From the NCBI GenBank assembly GCA_022822305.1, contig JAJEBY010000016.1:1178001-1242000 (forward strand): a stretch of 64,000 nt of DNA, in the 5' to 3' direction. The position numbers and the translations under genes are program-made. Positions 42,719 through 51,725 of the stretch are shown piece after piece; within the stretch, counting starts at the first letter, position 1; each line of letters begins with the position of its first letter. The DNA comes from Anaerolineae bacterium (GTDB taxonomy: Bacteria > Chloroflexota > Anaerolineae > Aggregatilineales > Phototrophicaceae). The notes beneath the pieces were generated by a model. The model did not search any database. It worked only from the letters and a program-made list of their open reading frames with translations, and was not told where the DNA came from.

Positions 42719-42889
42719 TAATGTGTGGATTCGGCATTTGCTCCGTTATTTTCGTGCTGAGCGAGCCTGCTTCGATTGCGTTTCGCAAGCAGATTCATGC
42801 CAGTCACGGGTGGTTCTACATATTCGGACAAGCTTTTCGGCTCCAACGGTTTTGCAGATGGAATTGTTCGCTTGAAAAGTATCGTCAGC

Positions 42890-42895
42890 TATGAT
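42890..42895 (+). promoter_or_regulatory. -10 element of the Cys-leader transcript
   Basis: TATGAT at 42890-42895, with TTCGCT 17 bases upstream as a poor -35. A start near 42902 would leave only about 5 bases before the leader ATG at 42907, so the leader mRNA may be nearly leaderless. Confidence 0.45.
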
Positions 42896-42906
42896 AGGTT
42901 AGTCGC

Positions 42907-42969
42907 ATGGAGAAACGGAAAACTGTCCGCTTGACCGTATGTTGTTGCAGGGCGCAGGCCAAACGCTAG
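42907..42969 (+). CDS. poly-Cys leader peptide of the sulfurtransferase gene (attenuation leader)
   Basis: A 20-codon ORF reading MEKRKTVRLTVCCCRAQAKR and then TAG. Three Cys codons in a row (42940-42948) are very rare by chance. The ORF ends 46 bases before a strong terminator stem, which is followed by the sulfurtransferase gene. Cys-rich leaders that sense cysteine supply are known upstream of sulfurtransferase and sulfur-assimilation genes in mycobacteria and other actinobacteria, often as leaderless ORFs. The downstream protein closely resembles the mycobacterial CysA2/SseC-type enzyme. The stop codon overlaps GGCGGG (42969-42974), the perfect complement of CCCGCC in the terminator loop (43022-43027). 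Confidence 0.75.
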   Translation: MEKRKTVRLTVCCCRAQAKR

Positions 42970-43014
42970 GCGGGATTGTTTACGTTGCCAGTAATCTGGT
43001 TGTTCGAAACCGAC

Positions 43015-43042
43015 AAGTCAACCCGCCGAGGTTGACTTTTTT
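43015..43042 (+). terminator. attenuator terminator upstream of the sulfurtransferase gene
   Basis: AAGTCAACC (43015-43023), loop CGCCGA, GGTTGACTT (43030-43038) is a perfect 9-base stem that runs into six T (43037-43042). It stands 67 bases before the sulfurtransferase ATG and just after the poly-Cys leader ORF, the position expected for an attenuator. Confidence 0.9.
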
Positions 43043-43108
43043 GATGGTATTTGCGGAACGAACAATCGCAGGCGAATCCGACAGGATAATAGTCAAGGAG
43101 CGAAGCAA

Positions 43109-43969
<861 letters not shown>

Positions 43970-43997
43970 CGGGAATCAACCTCAGAGGGCACGAACG

Positions 43998-44100
43998 TAG
44001 AACCATGTAAGTAGCGAGAATCTGGGAAACGCCGTATTTCTACCCCATCCCCAGCCCTTCCCCGAATCATCAGGGAAGGGTGACTCGACGTTGAAGTTGG
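43998..44100. repeat. C-rich palindromic repeat family C, copy 2
   Basis: Begins with GTAGAACCA, and about 40 bases later has TTCTACCCCATCCCC and a perfect CCCTTCCC / GGGAAGGG stem (around 44056-44079), ending GTGACTCGAC. Copy 3 (48540-48680) shares both the GTAGAACCA start and the end sequence with near-equal spacing. It fills most of the 261-base gap between the sulfurtransferase and sufE genes. A 33-codon ORF (44120-44221) and a CCGCGGGAA / TTCCCCGCGG hairpin (44178-44208) lie in the rest. Confidence 0.65.
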
Positions 44101-44230
44101 AGTGTACCGAAGAAGATCCATGATTGGCTTGGAACTACTGAGTGCCCAGAAATTTGCCACTGTCGAAATGAGGTTATCCGCGGGAAAGCGGTCCGGGCTT
44201 CCCCGCGGCAGTTCGAGTTGAGTTGTCACG

Positions 44231-44671
44231 ATGCCAGAATACCCCGCGAAACTTCAGGAATACCTGGACGATTTCAGTTTCATTTCAACACGAGACGAAC
44301 GCGTCGACTACCTGATCGCCATTGCGGATGAGTTTGAGCCGGTGTCGGCAGCAATCGCCACCAAGCCTTATGATGAAGGGCATCGTGTGGTCGGCTGCGA
44401 ATCGGAAGCGTTTGTATGGGCGATTGAACGGCCGGACCACACGTTGGATTTCCACTTTGATGTGCTGAATCCGCAAGGGTTGTCAGCGATGGCGATGTGC
44501 GCCATTCTCGATCAGTCGTGCTCGGGCGCGCCGCTGGAGCAAGTGGCGGCCATTGATGGCGAAGTGGTCTTCACATTTTTTGGCCGCGACATCTCAATGG
44601 GCAAAGGACGCGGCTTGACCGAGCTGGTCAACGCTGTGGTCTACTCGGCGAAGCAAGGTCTGCGCCACTGA
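44231..44671 (+). CDS. sufE: SufE family cysteine-desulfurase activator
   Basis: A 146-residue sulfur-acceptor protein that takes persulfide sulfur from SufS for iron-sulfur cluster assembly. The acceptor is Cys56 in VVGCESEAFVWA, and the C-terminal GRGLTELVNAVV segment is typical. A second Cys pair (CAILDQSC) is present in the middle. No sufS is in the window. The ribosome site is weak, and the upstream gap carries repeat family C. Its position next to the Cys-regulated sulfurtransferase suggests shared sulfur trafficking. Confidence 0.92.
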   Translation: MPEYPAKLQEYLDDFSFISTRDERVDYLIAIADEFEPVSAAIATKPYDEGHRVVGCESEAFVWAIERPDHTLDFHFDVLNPQGLSAMAMCAILDQSCSGAPLEQVAAIDGEVVFTFFGRDISMGKGRGLTELVNAVVYSAKQGLRH

Positions 44672-44672
44672 A

Positions 44673-45200
44673 TCAGTGGTGGGCGACGAAAGTCTCGCTG
44701 GGCGCGCCGTCGTTGAAGATGGCATCCGTGCCGAGCAAACCGCGATAACTGCCTGGCGGTTCGGCATCGGGTATGACCATCGCTCCCACCGTCTTCTCGT
44801 AATATTCGACCGGCCCTGCCCAACCGATGATGGCGTACATATAGCCGGCATTGCGCATTTCGTGCAGGCATTTTAGCAGCAGCGCCGTGCCGATGCCGCG
44901 TCCACGCTCTCGTTCATCGACGCCGGTCGGGCCAAAATAGCCCTTGAAGGTGGTATCGTAGCAGGCGAATCCGAGGATGCGATCGCCCTGGTGCGCGAGC
45001 ATGACCGTAGTTGGATGACTGGACAATCCCACGCCGGCTTCGCTGGACCAGTAGTGGGTGAAGTGCTCGTCGATCCATTCGAGGACGAGGCTTTTTTCCG
45101 GTGTCATTCCGCGCCGGATGGTGACGCCTTGCTTGTACTGGTGGTCAATCGCGGGCTTAAGCGCTGGCAAATCATAGAGTTTGACGAGCATATCGGGCAT
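44673..45200 (-). CDS. GNAT family N-acetyltransferase
   Basis: A 175-residue acetyltransferase with the acetyl-CoA loop in ERGRGIGTALLLKCL and a C-terminal GWAGPVEYYEKTVGA segment, the form seen in GNATs of the Acetyltransf_1 group. Upstream the protein has an N-terminal extension with KLYDLPAL. The ATG at 45200 is taken because GGAGGA lies 7 bases before it. Its stop is one base after that of sufE, so the genes converge without a gap. The substrate is unknown. Confidence 0.85.
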   Translation of the reverse strand: MPDMLVKLYDLPALKPAIDHQYKQGVTIRRGMTPEKSLVLEWIDEHFTHYWSSEAGVGLSSHPTTVMLAHQGDRILGFACYDTTFKGYFGPTGVDERERGRGIGTALLLKCLHEMRNAGYMYAIIGWAGPVEYYEKTVGAMVIPDAEPPGSYRGLLGTDAIFNDGAPSETFVAHH

Positions 45201-45313
45201 CGTGCAGTCCTCCGTTGTAGCCACATCGCGATCATTTTGGTAAGTATTCTCTCACATTGTACACGTGCTTTTGCATTCTGACTTAGCTTTTGCGCGCTTC
45301 TCACATTAGCGGA

Positions 45314-45343
45314 TTGGAAGAAGCATAGGAATGACGGTATGAT
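45314..45343 (+). promoter_or_regulatory. promoter of the Cys/Met-metabolism PLP enzyme gene
   Basis: TTGGAA (45314-45319), an 18-base spacer and TATGAT (45338-45343) predict a start near 45350. This lies 31 bases before the ATG at 45381 and excludes the longer in-frame reading. Confidence 0.6.
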
Positions 45344-45380
45344 TGGCTGCGTCACAGAAGCCGAAACGAGGACAAAGACT

Positions 45381-46505
45381 ATGCCCTATCGCCCGGAAAC
45401 TGACGCGGTTCACAATTCGGCAATTGATCCGGCCAGCGGCGCCATCGTGCCGCCGATTGTTTTGAGCACGACTTTTGAATACGAAACCACGGGCCGCGAA
45501 CATGATCCGGATGAGCTGATTTATACGCGCTATCAGAACCCGAACCGCGCGGCGCTGGAAGCGACATTGGCCAAACTCGAATCCGGCGCGCTGGCGCATG
45601 CCGTTTCCAGCGGTTCGGCGGCGATGTTGACGATATTCCAGGCGCTGCGGCCGGGCGATCACATTGTATCCGGCGATGACTTGTATTTCGGCATTCGCGT
45701 TCAGCTTAAAGAGTTCTTCGCGCCTTGGGGATTGGAAACCAGCTTCGTTGATATGAGCGATCCGCGGGCGGTCGAAGCGGCCATGCGACCAGAGACGAGA
45801 ATGGTCATCCTGGAATCACCCACCAATCCCTTGATACGGCTGGGCGATATCCGGGCGGTCGCCGACATCGCTCATCAATACGGCGCCATGCTGCTGGTCG
45901 ATAACACCGTCGCAACTCCGGTCGCGCAGAATCCCTTGAAACTGGGGGCGGATATCGTGGTTATGTCGCTGACCAAGTACCTGGCCGGTCATCATGATGT
46001 GCTCGGCGGCGTCATCATATTCGCTGAAGATGACGAATTTGCCGATCGCATCATGCGGCTGGTCAAGATTGGCGGGTCGGTGCTGTCGCCGATGAACAGC
46101 TGGCTGACCTTGCGCGGCCTGCAGAGCCTGTCGTATCGCGTGCGGGCCCACAGCGACAGCGCGCTGGAAGTGGCTTGCTTTTTGGCGGAACATCCCAAAA
46201 TCGAACGGGTAATGTATCCCCATCATCCCAGTCATCCGCAATATGATCTGGCTTTACGGCAGATGCGCATCGGCAGCGGCCTGATGTCGATTCTGGTCAA
46301 GGGGGGACGGGAGGCGGCCATCGCGCTCGTACGCAAGTCGAAGCTCTTCACCAGCGCGACCAGCTTCGGCGGCACGCATAGCTTGATCGAGCATCGCGAA
46401 TCGATCGAGGAAGACTCCAGCACGCCTGCCAATTTGCTGCGGATCTCGATCGGATTGGAGCATCCCGCCGATCTCATCGCCGATTTGCAGCAGGCGCTGG
46501 GGTGA
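45381..46505 (+). CDS. trans-sulfuration PLP enzyme (cystathionine gamma-synthase/lyase family)
   Basis: A 374-residue Cys/Met-metabolism PLP enzyme. The phosphate/aromatic segments YTRYQNPNR and SSGSAAM, the VDNTVATPVAQNPL (Asp) and the Schiff-base Lys199 in SLTKYLAGHHD are all in place. The protein could be cystathionine gamma-synthase, gamma-lyase or methionine gamma-lyase; the family cannot be split by eye. It joins the sulfur cluster of sulfurtransferase and sufE. GAGGACAAAG lies before the ATG. Its stop overlaps the start of the next gene (GTGA). Confidence 0.9.
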   Translation: MPYRPETDAVHNSAIDPASGAIVPPIVLSTTFEYETTGREHDPDELIYTRYQNPNRAALEATLAKLESGALAHAVSSGSAAMLTIFQALRPGDHIVSGDDLYFGIRVQLKEFFAPWGLETSFVDMSDPRAVEAAMRPETRMVILESPTNPLIRLGDIRAVADIAHQYGAMLLVDNTVATPVAQNPLKLGADIVVMSLTKYLAGHHDVLGGVIIFAEDDEFADRIMRLVKIGGSVLSPMNSWLTLRGLQSLSYRVRAHSDSALEVACFLAEHPKIERVMYPHHPSHPQYDLALRQMRIGSGLMSILVKGGREAAIALVRKSKLFTSATSFGGTHSLIEHRESIEEDSSTPANLLRISIGLEHPADLIADLQQALG

Positions 46506-46870
46506 TTTATCACATCGCCAGACGCGACGATTGGGAATCCGCAAAAGGCGCCGGCCAATACAGCGCGCCGTCGTTGGCATGCGAAGGATTCATCCACTGC
46601 TCCAGCCGTAGTCAGGTATTGTCGGTGGCGAACACGCTTTTCCGCGGACAGACGGACCTGTTGCTTTTGTGCGTGGATGAGCAATTGTTAACGGCCAAAG
46701 TGACGTGGGAAGCGCCGGCGCATCCCGCCAGCGGACCGGCGCCTGATGCGCAAGCGGGAGAACTGTTTCCACATGTATATGGAACCTTGAGTCTCGTGGC
46801 GATTGTGGCAGCTTTCGAGTTCAAGGCCGGGGAAGACGGATTCGCATTGCCTTCAAACTTGCCCGGATAG
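46502..46870 (+). CDS. DUF952 domain-containing protein
   Basis: A 122-residue soluble protein of the DUF952 family, recognised by IYHIARRDDWESAKGAGQYSA, the EGFIHCSS motif, LLLLCVDE and the FPHVYGTL segment. Family function is unknown; its fold resembles ADP-ribosyl-type small enzymes. It starts with GTG overlapping the stop of the PLP enzyme gene, so they are coupled. It converges with the SDR gene, meeting it end to end. Confidence 0.85.
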   Translation: MIYHIARRDDWESAKGAGQYSAPSLACEGFIHCSSRSQVLSVANTLFRGQTDLLLLCVDEQLLTAKVTWEAPAHPASGPAPDAQAGELFPHVYGTLSLVAIVAAFEFKAGEDGFALPSNLPG

Positions 46871-47737
46871 TCAGTCCTCCGCTTCGCCAAGGCCGGTGAT
46901 CTGCGCGCTAAACTCCCAGAGTCGCGTTTGCTGCTGGCGGTCATAGCTGTGTTCGCTTGAGCGCTTTTGCTGCTTTCGGTTCCAGTATTTGCCGCTGATT
47001 CCCGCCACATCCGGCGAAGAGGCGAGGTAAACCAAGGTCTCTGCGCCTTTTTCAGGCGATATCGCAATCAGCTTTTGCGCGACTTTGATCAAGGTAGACC
47101 AGAGCCGCCCGGTATTGTGACCGAAGCCGGTGTTGACCACACCGGGATGCACCGCATTGACCGTCACGGCAGAATCTTCCAGCCGCCGCGCCAATTCATA
47201 GGTGAACAGCACATTCATCAGTTTGCTGGCGCCATAACTGTTCATGAAGCTGTACCCGCTCTGGTCGCGCAGGTTATCCAGCCGCAGCGTCGCGTTTCGA
47301 TGGGCGCTGGATGAGACGTTGATGATGCGCGCTTCGCCTTGGTCGGACGCCGTGCGCTTGAGGATATCCAGCAGCAGCAGGCTCAGTATGAAGTAGCTGA
47401 GATGATTGAGCGCGAATGTCATCTCGTAGCCATCAGCCGAGACTTGATAGTCGGAAAAGACCGCGCCGGCGTTATTCAGCAGGACGTCCAGGCGATCGCG
47501 CCGGGCGCTGAATTCCGCCGCCACGCGCTTGATTTCGGCGATGGACGACAGATCGCCCACCAGCATGTCCATATTGGCGTTGCCGCTTTGCGATTTCAGG
47601 TCATGCAGCACCTTGCGCGTCTTGATCTCGTCGCGGCCGACGATGATGACTTCCGCGCCTAACTTTGCCAATTCGAGGGCGCTGACTTTGCCGATGCCAT
47701 TGGTGGCGCCGGTGATGAGAACGCTTTTGCCATGCAT
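46871..47737 (-). CDS. SDR family oxidoreductase (retinol-dehydrogenase-like)
   Basis: A 288-residue SDR. It has TGATNGIG near the N-terminus, the NNAGAVF motif, NVSSSAH (catalytic Ser), YGASK (Tyr-Lys) and HPGVVNTGF. The pattern of long C-terminal extension and LLLNH-type central helices (FALNHLSYFILSLLLLD) fits the retinol dehydrogenase/WW-oxidoreductase-like branch, common in bacteria with unknown substrates. It lies 61 bases downstream of the second RraA-type gene on the same strand and may be cotranscribed with it. Confidence 0.88.
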   Translation of the reverse strand: MHGKSVLITGATNGIGKVSALELAKLGAEVIIVGRDEIKTRKVLHDLKSQSGNANMDMLVGDLSSIAEIKRVAAEFSARRDRLDVLLNNAGAVFSDYQVSADGYEMTFALNHLSYFILSLLLLDILKRTASDQGEARIINVSSSAHRNATLRLDNLRDQSGYSFMNSYGASKLMNVLFTYELARRLEDSAVTVNAVHPGVVNTGFGHNTGRLWSTLIKVAQKLIAISPEKGAETLVYLASSPDVAGISGKYWNRKQQKRSSEHSYDRQQQTRLWEFSAQITGLGEAED

Positions 47738-47798
47738 GGCTATTCCTTCCGCTCAATTGGATGAAGTGATAACTGACTCCGCGAACGCGCGGATTTCG

Positions 47799-48521
47799 CT
47801 AGCTGTCGTCATCACCGTAGGAATGTCCGGCGAAGATGGCGCGCAGTTCCGCCGCAGAAGTCGCGGCTTGAAGCGCTTTCATGCGGGCGGCTTCTTCTTG
47901 CTGCAGGGCGCGCGCGTTGGCGAGGACAGCTTCCAGGCGCTCGGCGGGAAACTTGCAGGCGCCATTTTCGTCCATGTGGATCAGCTCGCCCGGCGCCACA
48001 TCCATACCGGCTACGGTCACGGGAACGTTGACCGCTTGCACCGCCATCGCGCCGTGGCCGGGTGTGACGCCGCTCAGCATGTATTGGAAATCCATCTCGC
48101 GCACTTCATCGAGATCGCGCGAGGGACCGTTGGAGATTAGCCCCTGACAGCCGAGCGCGCGCATGGCGGAGACCATGTTGCCGCCGGCCAAACCCACTTT
48201 GCCCGCGATATGCTCCGGAAACTTCTGTTGCAGCACCAGCACGGTTGGACCCGGCGATGCCTCCAGCGCCTCCAGCACGTCATTGAAGCTGAGACGATTG
48301 AATGACGGATCGGGCAGGCCATAGACGCAGGTCACGGCGTAGCCGACACGGCGTCCCAGTTCCGGGTACATGCACTTGATGGATTGATCGGTGTACCAGT
48401 TCTCGCTCCAGGGATTGTATAAGCCGAGGCAAGTAGGCGAATCGGGATAGGTGGCGACAACGTTGGTGATGGAGGGTGTATCGAAGTTTTTCAGTTCGGC
48501 GAGCATGGCTTGGGTATTCAT
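47799..48521 (-). CDS. RraA family protein, copy 2
   Basis: A 240-residue RraA-type protein. It has KVGLAGGNMVSAMRALGCQG, then SNGPSRDLDEVREM (the Arg-Asp substrate/metal region) and MDVAPGELIHMDENGACKFP in the C-terminal half, equivalent to the G-D-x-x-G-V block of other members. The ATG at 48521 is set by AAAGGA six bases before it. It diverges clearly from the copy at 6973-7662 (different lengths and motifs), so this is an ancient paralogue. Probably a divalent-metal-dependent keto-acid aldolase or decarboxylase. Confidence 0.82.
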   Translation of the reverse strand: MNTQAMLAELKNFDTPSITNVVATYPDSPTCLGLYNPWSENWYTDQSIKCMYPELGRRVGYAVTCVYGLPDPSFNRLSFNDVLEALEASPGPTVLVLQQKFPEHIAGKVGLAGGNMVSAMRALGCQGLISNGPSRDLDEVREMDFQYMLSGVTPGHGAMAVQAVNVPVTVAGMDVAPGELIHMDENGACKFPAERLEAVLANARALQQEEAARMKALQAATSAAELRAIFAGHSYGDDDS

Positions 48522-48539
48522 GGATTTCCTTTCGTGTAA

Positions 48540-48680
48540 GTAGAACCAGGCAAATGATGAGATTCCCGAAGACACCGTTTTTCTACCTCATCGCCGGCCA
48601 GCGCCCCCTCGGTCCACCGCCTCACGGGGAAGCATCCCATTGCAATGGGGACGGGCGACTCGATAAAGATGTTGGGTGTA
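48540..48680. repeat. C-rich palindromic repeat family C, copy 3
   Basis: Begins GTAGAACCA as copy 2, reaches TTCTACCTCATCG about 41 bases later, and ends GGGCGACTCGAT followed by GTTGGGTGTA. It is the first element of the 663-base gap between the RraA-type gene and the MFS gene (48522-49184), which holds no gene I can support. Confidence 0.6.
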
Positions 48681-48751
48681 GCGCAGAGGTTGCAAGATAA
48701 ACCGGCATCTACATACGTGGCTTGAACGCATTTGCGACATTTACGCCGACA

Positions 48752-48835
48752 TTCTACCCATCCCCCGGCCCTGGCCCCCCATACATCCCCCTCCGTTTTT
48801 CGGGGGCGTCCCAGCGAGCAGGGACGGGGAGCACA
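48752..48835. repeat. C-rich palindromic repeat family C, copy 4
   Basis: Begins TTCTACCCATCCCCC and ends in a CCCCCT...GGGGGC and GGGACGGGGAGC stretch, a variant of the same unit. Another GTAGAACCA occurs alone at 49062-49070. Confidence 0.55.
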
Positions 48836-49094
48836 AAGTGTAGGAACGCGCAGTCTCTGCCCGAAAATCGTCACGCCGTCAAAGCTTGACACGTGCATTT
48901 GGGTACAGATTGGACAGCTGACGGCCAATTCCAATCAAGCCAGTATGGGCGCATTTTACAGCGTCGGCCAATAGATTGCGATTGCGCCTGTTGACCTTCG
49001 GCAGAATTGACGCGCATCATCAAGTTGCCAGATACGATTTTCGGTCGCCGTTTATGCAGAAGTAGAACCAAGATAGTCAAGCAAACGTTGACCT

Positions 49095-49164
49095 GTAGGG
49101 GCGTTTCGGCGAATCGCCAGAAAACGTGACTGGGAATGAGGGCGTCTCAGCGAGACGCCCCTAC
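49095..49164. repeat. palindromic repeat family B, copies 2 and 3 in inverted orientation
   Basis: GTAGGGGCG (49095-49103) and CGCCCCTAC (49156-49164) are outer inverted repeats of a 70-base unit. Its right half holds the perfect palindrome GGGCGTCTC / GAGACGCCC (49140-49160), matching copy 1 at 29802. It lies just after the MFS gene stop and could also act as a transcription end. Confidence 0.7.
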
Positions 49165-49184
49165 AACGTCCATCTATTTTTGGA

Positions 49185-50429
49185 TTACCTTATTGGAATC
49201 ACTGAGGGACGCAGCGTGCGCCGGATGACTGCCAAGATCGGCAGGAGCGTCAGCGCGGAGATACTGATGGCAAGGCGAATCGACGACAGCAGACCAACCG
49301 CGCCAACGGCCGGACCGCCAGCGATTTGTCCGAAGGCATCGGCCTGGCCTTGAATCGAAAGCACGGTCGCCCGCCACTCCGATTCGGTATGCTGATTGAT
49401 CCAGGTTTCCATCAAGGGATTGCGAATCGCGCGCAGCGCGCCGGTCAACCACAAGCCCAGCAAGACCAGGGCGAAGCTGCCGCCCAGGCTGAAAATGAGC
49501 ACAGCAAGAATCATGAGCGCGTACACGACAAAGAGCGTCATTGCCACGGCCCGATGACTGGTCATGTCGACGCGCCGCCGGATCAACTCGGTCGCCACCA
49601 AGCTCAAGGGCGTGCCGACGGCGCTGATAATGCCGAACCAGACGATTTCGTCCAGGGCGCCCAGCGCGGGCAAGCTGAAACTCTCGAGCAAGTGCGCCGT
49701 CCAGAGACGGTCGAAGCCTTCGCTGAAGGCGCCATGAATGATCGTCGCCAACAGAATCAGCAAAAGCAAGCGCCGTCCGCGAATCAATCCGATGCCACCG
49801 CGCAAGGTATCGAACAACGCCGACCAGTTGCCGTTTTGATCCCGGGCGGCGGGTTTGAATCCGGCTTCCGGCATGATCAGCATCAGCAGCAGAACCAGCG
49901 CCAGCAATATCAGTCCGGCCACAACAATGGCCAGCTGCAGGCTGATGCTGGCCACGGCGACGCTGACAAAAATAGCCGCGAATCCGCTGATCTGTGACAC
50001 TTGTGACGCGCGCAGGAAGGCCGAGCCAGCGCGTTCCGCTCCAACTTCGTCGACGATCCAGGCTGGTTTGGCGCCGCTGAGAAAGGTATAGCCGATGCCC
50101 ATGATGACTTGCGCGACTAGCAGCGCTTCGAAGAGGGGAAAGCTGCCTTCGACGAGGAAGCCGATGCCCAAAAGCAGGAAGCCGACAATCACCGACAGAC
50201 GACGGCTGTAGACATCGGCCACGATTCCCGTGGGGATTTCGAACAGGAACGCCGTCAATTCAAGGCAAGTGCCGATCAAGACCAACTGCAGGGGATTCAA
50301 TCCCACCTGCTGCACCTGATAGACGAGGTTGATGGTGAAGGCCATGGTGAGCGCGAACGACTCCACGCCCGACATGGCCAGATAGACGTGATAAGCGCGC
50401 TCGTTAGCGATTTTCAGTTTCGATTGCAA
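49185..50429 (-). CDS. major facilitator superfamily transporter
   Basis: A 414-residue membrane transporter with about 12 hydrophobic segments. Loop 2-3 of the first half reads GIVADVYSRRLSVIVG (the D-R-x-x-R-x MFS loop in a variant form), and the protein splits into two 6-helix halves around residue 200. The start is TTG with AGGA 6 bases before it; the Met at residue 19 is an alternative. It resembles multidrug/tetracycline-type exporters of unknown substrate. The phosphotransferase-family gene lies 25 bases upstream on the same strand. Confidence 0.85.
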   Translation of the reverse strand: MQSKLKIANERAYHVYLAMSGVESFALTMAFTINLVYQVQQVGLNPLQLVLIGTCLELTAFLFEIPTGIVADVYSRRLSVIVGFLLLGIGFLVEGSFPLFEALLVAQVIMGIGYTFLSGAKPAWIVDEVGAERAGSAFLRASQVSQISGFAAIFVSVAVASISLQLAIVVAGLILLALVLLLMLIMPEAGFKPAARDQNGNWSALFDTLRGGIGLIRGRRLLLLILLATIIHGAFSEGFDRLWTAHLLESFSLPALGALDEIVWFGIISAVGTPLSLVATELIRRRVDMTSHRAVAMTLFVVYALMILAVLIFSLGGSFALVLLGLWLTGALRAIRNPLMETWINQHTESEWRATVLSIQGQADAFGQIAGGPAVGAVGLLSSIRLAISISALTLLPILAVIRRTLRPSVIPIR

Positions 50430-50454
50430 TTGCCGTTCCTGTTCAGTCAGTCAT

Positions 50455-51498
50455 TTACAGCGTCGGCGTGTTTCGGCGCAAGATTCCGTCGTCCAGGTAG
50501 GACTTTAGCTCTTCCGTCCGCGCGGCAATCAATGAATGCGCGACCTCACGGACGGTCGGATGCTGCAGATTTCCCAGCAGCCAGCGCAATGATGCCCAGT
50601 GTCGGGCCGCCATTAAATCCTCCAACAGTTGACGATGCTCGTCGATTTGCGGCCGCCGGGAGGAATATCCCGCCCACAGCGCGTCCTCCAGGCGCGGATA
50701 ATCCGCGGCGCGCTCGCCTTTGAGCTGCCAAAGCAGGGGCGCCAGATCGTAGAGGAAGAATCCCCAGGCGCAGTACTCGAAGTCAAGCGCGGCGGGCCGG
50801 CCATGCTCAAACAGGATGTTCTTGGCGAGCAGATCGCTGTGGATCAACCCGAAGGCGTCGGCGTTTTCTCCCAGCTTATGCATCGCGCCCTGTACTCTCT
50901 GCGCTACCTGCGAAAGCGTCTTGGCCTGGTCCGGCGAGATTAACCCGGCCTTGTCGACGGCGTGATAAGGCGAGTTGACGCCGAAAAAGCCGGAAGCATT
51001 GAGCCGCGGTCGCGAGAATCCTGGAGGCGGCTCGAATTGACCGGCAGTGTGCAGCCGCGCCAGGAATTGGCCTACGCGCCGCATATCGTCGAGGGTGAGC
51101 CGCGCTGATGATTTCGGCTCTCCGGCGATGAAGCGAAACAGGCAGGCATAAACCAGGCTAGGCGGAGGCAGCGCGCCATTCAGCGCAGACGCGAAATATT
51201 CCTCAGCGGCGGCGTCAATAGTCGGCAGTGGCGCGGGCGCCGCGAGATCGGTGTTGGCAGCGATATGCCGCAACCAGGCAAGTTCGGCGCGCAGCGAATC
51301 GGCATCTATGCGACCGCCCGCTTGAAGGCGGAAGACGAAGTCACCGTCATCAGCGTTAACTTTGAAGACGGCGTTGCTACCGTATCCCAGCCAGGACAGA
51401 TTCGGCGCGGTCAAGTTCCAGCTGCCGATCAAGTCGAGAGCGAGCCGCATCCAGAATTGCTTTTGCCGCTGCAGAGACCAATTCGCGAAGTCAGCCAT
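50455..51498 (-). CDS. aminoglycoside phosphotransferase (APH)-family kinase-like protein
   Basis: A 347-residue protein kinase-like phosphotransferase. The catalytic loop is FGLIHSDLLAKNILFEHGRP (His-x-Asp...Asn), with the following ALDFEYCAWG (Asp of the metal site); the N-lobe has NAVFKVNADDGDFVFRL with a nucleotide-binding pattern. This is the homoserine kinase/APH/choline kinase-like superfamily, and true aminoglycoside resistance is unlikely from sequence alone. It is directly before the MFS gene. No signal peptide. Confidence 0.85.
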   Translation of the reverse strand: MADFANWSLQRQKQFWMRLALDLIGSWNLTAPNLSWLGYGSNAVFKVNADDGDFVFRLQAGGRIDADSLRAELAWLRHIAANTDLAAPAPLPTIDAAAEEYFASALNGALPPPSLVYACLFRFIAGEPKSSARLTLDDMRRVGQFLARLHTAGQFEPPPGFSRPRLNASGFFGVNSPYHAVDKAGLISPDQAKTLSQVAQRVQGAMHKLGENADAFGLIHSDLLAKNILFEHGRPAALDFEYCAWGFFLYDLAPLLWQLKGERAADYPRLEDALWAGYSSRRPQIDEHRQLLEDLMAARHWASLRWLLGNLQHPTVREVAHSLIAARTEELKSYLDDGILRRNTPTL

Positions 51499-51725
51499 GG
51501 CTCAAACGGTACCCAGGCGCGGGCGCATTCCGCCCCAATTGTATTCCGACATGCAATAACGGATCATGACTATACGCACTCATCAGCAGAACGCTCGGAG
51601 ATTCTGCTACAATACGGACGCGCGGCACAGTGCCGACCCGACAAGAATGTTTGTCGACGCGCTGACGGCTGCCGCGCAATTGCAATGCCGTGTTGGATTT
51701 CTGCGCCGGGAGGGTATCAGCCGGA

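Noticed and set aside
42655..42894. 79-codon open frame in the gap before the Cys leader
   Set aside because: It begins in a C-rich repeat and has no protein-like features or ribosome site.
45201..45380. SAM or other riboswitch upstream of the trans-sulfuration enzyme gene
   Set aside because: The promoter at 45314-45343 leaves a leader of only about 31 bases, too short for a riboswitch, and no terminator is present.
48732..48974. Short open frames in the 48.5-49.2 kb gap
   Set aside because: They lie across repeat elements and are Pro/Arg/Ser-rich translations of C-rich DNA.
50455..51498. Aminoglycoside resistance gene
   Set aside because: Only the superfamily catalytic loop is recognisable; nothing ties it to antibiotic substrates.
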